Assembly (NCBI GenBank): GCA_001430745.1
Contig: KQ482036.1
Span: forward strand, 1 to 18,935
Direction of reading: 5' to 3'
Length of the DNA stretch: 18,935 nt
Origin: Auxenochlorella pyrenoidosa
Taxonomy: Eukaryota > Chlorophyta > Trebouxiophyceae > Chlorellales > Chlorellaceae
Both the position numbers and the translations under genes were made by a program. Positions 18,792-18,935 of the stretch are shown here, piece after piece. The notes beneath the pieces were generated by a model that was not told where the DNA came from, ran no database searches, and saw only the letters and a program-made list of their open reading frames with translations. Each line of letters begins with the position of its first letter. The stretch's first letter is position 1.

Positions 18792-18909
18792 GTGGGTGGG
18801 CGCGCAGAGTGCTGTGTGGTGTGGATTGGGGTGTGCGCCGGGCCATCGGCTCGTGTCGCTTGTTGCCGGGGTGCCGGCGCTGCCCCGCCCCCTGCCTGCC
18901 AACCCTTGG

Positions 18910-18926
18910 CCCCCCCCCCCCCCCCC
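18910..18926. repeat. 17-base C homopolymer at window end
   Basis: An uninterrupted C run lies in the presumed intron after the last visible exon of the HHL1-like gene. It is a simple homopolymer; its exact length in an assembly should be treated with caution. Confidence 0.85.
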
Positions 18927-18935
18927 TCCCCTCGC

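Noticed and set aside
1..18935. Search for an operon-like or defence-type gene cluster
   Set aside because: The genes are ordinary intron-containing nuclear genes with separate intergenic regions and unrelated housekeeping roles; nothing indicates a transferred or cooperative system.

Overview
The window looks like nuclear DNA from a green alga, most likely a Chlorella-type trebouxiophyte. It is GC-rich, genes are cut into many short exons by introns of about 70-350 bases, and several predicted proteins start with plastid or organelle transit-like peptides. One gene encodes an HHL1-like photosystem II protection protein, known from plants and algae. A TGTAA motif, the usual chlorophyte polyadenylation signal, lies where one gene should end. 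The organism assignment is inference; no sequence here names the species.

Layout: (1) 1-620, + strand: the 3' end of a DEG14/HtrA-type serine protease, PDZ domain only. (2) 1297-3165, - strand: an mTERF-repeat protein in five exons, convergent with (1), with a 17-base tandem duplication that breaks its reading frame. (3) 4370-5695, + strand: an unrecognised, probably plastid-targeted coiled-coil protein, divergent from (2). (4) 6082-10745, + strand: a 13-exon Aurora-like Ser/Thr kinase of about 891 residues with a low-complexity, repeat-bearing tail. (5) 11341-13540, + strand: an organellar ribosome recycling factor in seven exons. (6) about 14119-16885, + strand: an LdhA-type D-lactate dehydrogenase in 13 exons, N-terminus unresolved. 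(7) 17410 to beyond the window, + strand: the HHL1-like protein, 3' truncated. Exon structures were built by hand from splice signals, phase agreement and protein-family fit. In the clear cases every junction restores a recognisable family motif and the total coding length is a multiple of three.

The genes do not form an operon or an evident system. Several are linked by organelle function: plastid translation (RRF), PSII protection (HHL1-like), organelle gene expression (mTERF), proteolysis (DEG14-like) and fermentation (D-LDH). I found no mobile element, CRISPR array, RNA gene or new defence-type system. The most notable signals are splicing features: five of about 43 modelled introns appear to be GC-AG, with strong AG|GC(A/G)AG donors; there are in-frame tandem acceptors, small exons (24-37 bases), and a stop-free 168-base intron that separates units of a protein repeat. 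Two reading frames are disrupted, in the mTERF gene and at the D-LDH N-terminus; these could be genuine, allelic or assembly errors.
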